Made by a program: the position numbers and the translations under genes. Of a stretch of DNA of 64,000 nt, positions 60,006 to 64,000 are shown piece by piece (the stretch's first letter is position 1; each line of letters opens with the position of its first letter). The notes under the pieces were generated by a model that had not been told where the DNA came from, made no database searches, and saw nothing but the letters and a program-made list of their open reading frames with translations. This DNA comes from Anaerocolumna sp. AGMB13025 (GTDB lineage: Bacteria; Bacillota; Clostridia; Lachnospirales; Lachnospiraceae), in contig NZ_CP121445.1 in the NCBI RefSeq assembly GCF_029689925.1, positions 6,630,501 through 6,694,500 of the forward strand, read 5' to 3'.

Positions 60006-62474
60006 TTATTCTTTCTCTGACCAGTGTTTTATGACACGGTTCAGTTTATCTAAGGTAATCGGTTTACTGATGTAGTCATCCATACCGGCAGCCAGGCATT
60101 TATCCCGTTCTCCCTCCAGTGCGTTGGCAGTCATGGCAATAATGACCGTTTCCTGATTCACACCTTTTTGCTTAACCACGGAGGCTGCTTCATAACCGTC
60201 CATAACCGGCATCTGACAATCCATAAGAATTAAGTCATATTTATTGCTTAAGCAGTCAGCCACTGCTTTCTGACCGTCAGCAGCTATACTGATATCGTAA
60301 CCTAATTTCTGCAGGATAACAAAAGCCAGCCTCTGGTTTGCTAGGGTATCCTCTACTACAAGAACCCTTTTTGGTTTCTTGGGCTCTTTTGTTTCGTCAA
60401 GAAGTTTAAAGATATGGTCCTGCCAGATTTCTTTTTCCCCGGAATCCTTCTCCTCCTCCCCGACTTTTAGGAAAGTAACCTCAAAGCAGAACTCTGACCC
60501 GATTCCCTGGATACTGTTTACCTTTATTTCCCCTTTCATTAAGTCGATAATGCGCTTGGAGATTGCAAGTCCCAGCCCGGTACCGCCGTATTTTCTTGTG
60601 GTGGAGGCATCTGCCTGGATAAATGCTGAAAAAAGTTCCGGAATTGCCTCTTCGCTTATTCCTATCCCGGTATCCTTAATTACAAATCCTATCTTCACCA
60701 GGGTATCACTTTTCTCAAGAAGTTTGAGTTCTATGGATACTTCTCCTTTTTCCGTGAATTTTACCGCATTACTGATCAGATTATTAAGGACCTGCTTTAG
60801 CCTTCCTGGATCTCCATACAGAAACTTAGGGATATTATCAGGCAGATCCAGTTTAAGCCTTAAGTTTTTTTCTTTAATTTTGGGTACAAATAAAACCGCC
60901 GACTCCTTCACCAGACGATGAAGATTAAACAGGATCTGCTCCAGTTCCAGTTTATCTGCTTCGATTTTAGAATAATCCAGAATATCATTAATCTGCATCA
61001 TCAAGGTCCCAGAAGCCTCTTTTACATAGTTTAAATACTCCGACTGTTCATTGGTCAATTCTGTTTTTAGCAATAGATCCACAAAACCCAAAATCCCATT
61101 CATGGGTGTCCTGATTTCATGAGACATATTGGCGAGGAACTGGCTTTTTAATACATTGGCAATCTCCGCTTCCCGTTTGGATTTTTCAAGTTCTTCCTGA
61201 AACCGGCTTCTTTCTATTGCTCTTTCCAGAGAATTGGCAAATGCACTTAAAGCTGAGAATTCTGCCTTTGACCACATTCTCTCTGTAACGCAGTCATCAA
61301 ATCCCACAAATCCCCAAAACATCTTGTTAATGAAAATGGGAATTATGGCAACGGATAAGATGTGCTGAGATTCAAACAATTCTCTGGTTCCCAGATCGGT
61401 TAAGTCCTTTGTATAGCCATAAAAATAACCTCTTAACAACAAAGGCTTAATCATCGTTTGTATATCCTGGAAGGTAAGCTTCTTTAGCAGGGCATGATCA
61501 AATAATGCCTCCCTGTTCTCTGAATACCATTCGGCTTTTAAACTGGTGTAGCTTAACCCATCTTCATAGTAGTTCTGATATAAATACACCCGGTCCACAC
61601 CGGTAGCAGGACCAAGCAGGTCAAAAGACTCTTTAACCGCTTCCATATAATCGGAATTATCTAAAAACTCTTTAATGGACATGGCTACTGCAGTAAGAAT
61701 TTTTTCCTTACGTATGAGACGCCTTTCATATTCCTTCCTGGCGGTTATATCCCTTGCTATCCCAATAATCCCAGCCGCCATACCATTTTCGTTAAAATAA
61801 GGTGTTTCAGAAATTTCCACCTCCGCTTTGGTGGAATCAGACATAATAACGGTCTCCTCAAGAAATCTTGTCCTGTAATCCTTAAGAATTTCCTTTTCCT
61901 TCTGTTTTAAGAGTTTAACCAGTTTTTTATCCGGAAGGATGTCTGCATCTGTTTTTCCTATGATTTCTTCTTCCTTTAACCCCACAAAGTAATCGGCAAA
62001 GGTCTTATTACAGCCTAAATAGGTGCTGTTGATATCTTTAAAAAAAACGAGATCGGGTGTTGCATCAATCATCGTTTTTAAAAATTTCTGATAATTTTTT
62101 AATACCGACATATCTTTAATAATTCCGATACCCACGTCTTTTCCATGCCATCTGCCTTTATAGACCCGTGTCTCGCAGGAAATAGAATGACCTTCTTTTG
62201 TTATTAACGGTATGGCGCAGTTATATGCTTTTCCCTTTCGCAGGTCCATAGAAGCCGCCAATACTTCCATATGTCTCTCTGTGGGATACAGGGTAAGTAT
62301 ATTTTTTCCGAGCAGTTCTTCTTTTGTAAACCCAAACTTTTTGAGGGTGATATGGTTGGCATCCAGGATAATTCCAAATTCATCTACAATAATGACACCA
62401 TCTTCAATCATATTAAACAGGGTATTTAATGTCTCAAGGGAACCATCATTACTATTTTTGTCAAAAACCGACAT
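60006..62474 (-). CDS. Hybrid sensor histidine kinase (PAS-PAS-GAF-HisKA-HATPase-REC)
   Basis: 822 residues, no membrane segment, so a cytoplasmic sensor. Two PAS domains (about 15-125 and 130-250), a GAF-like domain (about 260-425) with FWGFVGFDDC, HisKA with NMSHEIRTPMNGILGFVD (H near 450), HATPase_c with LNNLISNAVKFTEKGE and GTGLGLAISKRI, and a C-terminal receiver (about 700-815) with LILMDCQMPVMDGYEA and YISKPI. A phosphorelay through the downstream Hpt protein follows from this architecture. AAAGGGG precedes the ATG. Its start lies 15 bases past the tadA stop, so it may be transcribed with tadA. Confidence 0.95.
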   Translation of the reverse strand: MSVFDKNSNDGSLETLNTLFNMIEDGVIIVDEFGIILDANHITLKKFGFTKEELLGKNILTLYPTERHMEVLAASMDLRKGKAYNCAIPLITKEGHSISCETRVYKGRWHGKDVGIGIIKDMSVLKNYQKFLKTMIDATPDLVFFKDINSTYLGCNKTFADYFVGLKEEEIIGKTDADILPDKKLVKLLKQKEKEILKDYRTRFLEETVIMSDSTKAEVEISETPYFNENGMAAGIIGIARDITARKEYERRLIRKEKILTAVAMSIKEFLDNSDYMEAVKESFDLLGPATGVDRVYLYQNYYEDGLSYTSLKAEWYSENREALFDHALLKKLTFQDIQTMIKPLLLRGYFYGYTKDLTDLGTRELFESQHILSVAIIPIFINKMFWGFVGFDDCVTERMWSKAEFSALSAFANSLERAIERSRFQEELEKSKREAEIANVLKSQFLANMSHEIRTPMNGILGFVDLLLKTELTNEQSEYLNYVKEASGTLMMQINDILDYSKIEADKLELEQILFNLHRLVKESAVLFVPKIKEKNLRLKLDLPDNIPKFLYGDPGRLKQVLNNLISNAVKFTEKGEVSIELKLLEKSDTLVKIGFVIKDTGIGISEEAIPELFSAFIQADASTTRKYGGTGLGLAISKRIIDLMKGEIKVNSIQGIGSEFCFEVTFLKVGEEEKDSGEKEIWQDHIFKLLDETKEPKKPKRVLVVEDTLANQRLAFVILQKLGYDISIAADGQKAVADCLSNKYDLILMDCQMPVMDGYEAASVVKQKGVNQETVIIAMTANALEGERDKCLAAGMDDYISKPITLDKLNRVIKHWSEKE

Positions 62475-62489
62475 ATAAAACTACCCCTT

Positions 62490-62969
62490 TCAAGGTACTT
62501 GTTTTTCCTTCTCAAGCTTATTGCGGATTCTTAAATCCTTAAAAAATTCCTTTAATACTGCCTCACATTCCTCTTTCATAACTCCGGTAGTTAATTCTAC
62601 CTGATGATTGAACTCCTCCATCTGAAGGATATTAAGAATGGAACCGGCACAGCCCGCTTTCGGATTCATGGCACCTACGATTACTTCCTTAATCCTGGCC
62701 TGTACAATCGCTCCGGAACACATCTGGCAAGGTTCCAGAGTTACATACATGACACAGTCCTCCAGCCTCCAGTCTCCTACGGCTTTACTGGCCTTTTGTA
62801 TGGCAATCAGTTCCGCATGGGCTAACGTGGTTTTTTTGGTATTTCTTTTATTATACCCTCTTCCAATAATTTTATCTTCATAAACAATTACACAGCCAAT
62901 AGGGACTTCCCCAGCCTTTGCTGCTTTCCTGGCCTCTTTTAACGCTTCTTTCATATATTTAAAATTCAT
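62490..62969 (-). CDS. tadA: tRNA-specific adenosine deaminase
   Basis: 159 residues; converts A34 to inosine in the tRNA-Arg(ACG) anticodon. Zinc/catalytic motifs HAELIAI (HAE) and TLEPCQMCSGAI (PCxxC) are intact, with the N-terminal AKAGEVPIGCVIVY. AAAGGAA precedes the ATG. It is first in the strand run with the hybrid kinase and Hpt gene. Confidence 0.96.
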   Translation of the reverse strand: MNFKYMKEALKEARKAAKAGEVPIGCVIVYEDKIIGRGYNKRNTKKTTLAHAELIAIQKASKAVGDWRLEDCVMYVTLEPCQMCSGAIVQARIKEVIVGAMNPKAGCAGSILNILQMEEFNHQVELTTGVMKEECEAVLKEFFKDLRIRNKLEKEKQVP

Positions 62970-63138
62970 TTCATGTTCCTTTATGTTTAATCATAAATTA
63001 GTGTAAAAGTCGTATCAATATACTCAGAATAAATAATAGACGAAATTCTTTTAATCTGCTATATTAATCTTAACACGAAGTATGCCAATAGGCAATGTAT
63101 AAATGCCCCTATTAAAGGTACAGAAGGGATATAAGTTG

Positions 63139-63834
63139 ATGGAAATACATGGTTTTGTAAAAACTACATTACTGGATTACCCGGGACACTTAGCTGCTAC
63201 CATATTCACAGGAGGCTGTAATTTCCGCTGCCCTTTCTGCCATAATGCCTCCCTGGTACTCTCTCCCGCCGCACAGCCAGTCTTTGACGAGGCGGAAGTT
63301 TTTAATACCCTGCGTAAAAGAACCGGAATATTAGAAGGTGTCTGTATCACAGGGGGAGAACCTACCCTCTATTCCGGCTTAGCGGAATTCATAGGCAGAA
63401 TCAAGGATCTTGGTTATCTTGTAAAACTGGATACAAACGGGAATAATCCTCATATAATAAAAGAATTAGTAAAGAACGGATATCTGGACTATGTGGCCAT
63501 GGATATTAAAAATTCCAGGGTCAACTACGGTTTGTCAAACGGGCTCTCAGACTTTGATACCAGACGTGTGGAGGAAAGCGTGTCCTTCCTTCTCTCCGGT
63601 ACTGTGGAGTATGAGTTTCGGACTACTGTAGTTAGGGAACATCACACCAGGGAGGACATGTTAGAAATCGGTAAATGGTTAGAAGGTGCCAGCGCTTATT
63701 TCCTTCAGCCTTATAAAGACAGCGAGGATGTAATTCTGTCCGGGCTGACGGCCCCTTCAAAAACAGATATGTCTTCCTATAAAGATCTGCTAAAACCCTA
63801 TATTCAGAATGTTCAGATACGCGGCATGGATTAA
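63139..63834 (+). CDS. nrdG: Anaerobic ribonucleoside-triphosphate reductase activating protein
   Basis: 231 residues, radical SAM enzyme. The [4Fe-4S] cluster motif CNFRCPFCHN and the SAM-binding CITGGEPTLY are present, and the N-terminus IHGFVKTTLLDYPGHLAATI is that of the NrdG2-type activases. It generates the glycyl radical on NrdD under anaerobic conditions; nrdD itself is not in the window. The ATG at 63139 fits the family start and has GAAGGG upstream, at a long spacing; the frame opens at 63103 without a site. Some family members activate other glycyl-radical enzymes. Confidence 0.88.
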   Translation: MEIHGFVKTTLLDYPGHLAATIFTGGCNFRCPFCHNASLVLSPAAQPVFDEAEVFNTLRKRTGILEGVCITGGEPTLYSGLAEFIGRIKDLGYLVKLDTNGNNPHIIKELVKNGYLDYVAMDIKNSRVNYGLSNGLSDFDTRRVEESVSFLLSGTVEYEFRTTVVREHHTREDMLEIGKWLEGASAYFLQPYKDSEDVILSGLTAPSKTDMSSYKDLLKPYIQNVQIRGMD

Positions 63835-63878
63835 TACGCTTACTTTATTTTTAGGAAAGCAGCTGGGAGAATAATATT

Positions 63879-64000
63879 ATGCAGATGACTTATCAAACCG
63901 AACGCCTTACCTTAACTATTTTGCATCCAAATGAAGCAGATAAAGTTTTGGCTTTTTACGAAAATAATAAAGAACACTTTGAACCCTGGGAACCGGAGCG
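63879..64000 (+). CDS. GNAT-family N-acetyltransferase, N-terminal part (runs off the window edge)
   Basis: Forty codons are visible: MQMTYQTERLTLTILHPNEA and then DKVLAFYENNKEHFEPWEPE. This is the start of RimJ/RimL-type acetyltransferases (TERLxL ... Y..N..HF.PWEP). GGGAGA lies nine bases before the ATG. It follows the NrdG-like gene by 44 bases on the same strand and is probably cotranscribed. Substrate unknown. Confidence 0.85.
   Translation, partial: MQMTYQTERLTLTILHPNEADKVLAFYENNKEHFEPWEPE

Overview
The window looks like chromosome of a spore-forming, strictly anaerobic member of the Clostridia, most probably Lachnospiraceae (an Anaerocolumna / Lachnoclostridium-like organism). This is an inference from gene content and style: low GC, strong AAGGAGG ribosome sites, T-box and SAM-I leaders, sporulation genes (spoIIR, a SipL-like coat protein, a CotS-like protein, a SpoIID-like protein), the TM1266-type [FeFe]-hydrogenase regulator, an anaerobic ribonucleotide reductase activase, a large Firmicutes-type SRP RNA and the Veg protein. 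Most genes are housekeeping and most lie on the minus strand. No tRNA or rRNA genes, prophage, CRISPR array or recognisable defence island were seen.

Layout. 1-8.5 kb: start of a chemoreceptor, glycogen phosphorylase, a SpoIID-like peptidoglycan-binding protein and ileS under a T-box. 9-14 kb: an unrecognised membrane-anchored protein, an IS110-family insertion sequence and a VanY-type carboxypeptidase. 14.4-20.2 kb: pncB, plsC plus a small membrane protein, and a cell-wall cluster ddl-murI-DUF1934. 20.5-30.5 kb: spoIIR, ispE, a conserved small protein, SipL-like, veg, a PrcB-like lipoprotein, a PEGA protein, a CotS-like protein and cca. 30.9-44 kb: a GH2 glycosidase divergent from an AraC regulator, surE, T-box-controlled proS, an AI-2E-family transporter, a kinase/ParB-like fusion, an ABC-transporter relic, a TM1266 regulator, a two-component pair, and metK under a SAM-I riboswitch. 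44-54.7 kb: an HD-GYP phosphodiesterase, murA, aroK, a flavin reductase, Mn-dependent pyrophosphatase with CBS domains, a TPR/AAA protein with a 12-residue repeat tract, and an orphan ABC ATPase. 54.7-64 kb: a small-ORF transcription unit, a cyclic-nucleotide-binding-domain protein, an unassigned structured RNA, SRP RNA, a response regulator / Hpt / hybrid kinase phosphorelay, tadA, an NrdG-like activase and the start of a GNAT acetyltransferase.

The unusual content is between the genes. Three families of structured repeats recur. Family A (5 copies, about 110-140 bp) always directly abuts an intrinsic terminator of the minus-strand genes. Family B (two arrays of three tandem 71-72 bp units) forms the 5' leader of glgP and of the VanY gene and supplies their Shine-Dalgarno sequences. 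Family C (3 copies, 97-280 bp) consists of very long hairpins whose two arms have changed together between copies, while the two longest share a 34-nt apical sequence. The IS110 element sits inside one family A copy, and its upstream noncoding region carries segments that match the insertion site and its own ends in the arrangement expected of a bridge RNA.
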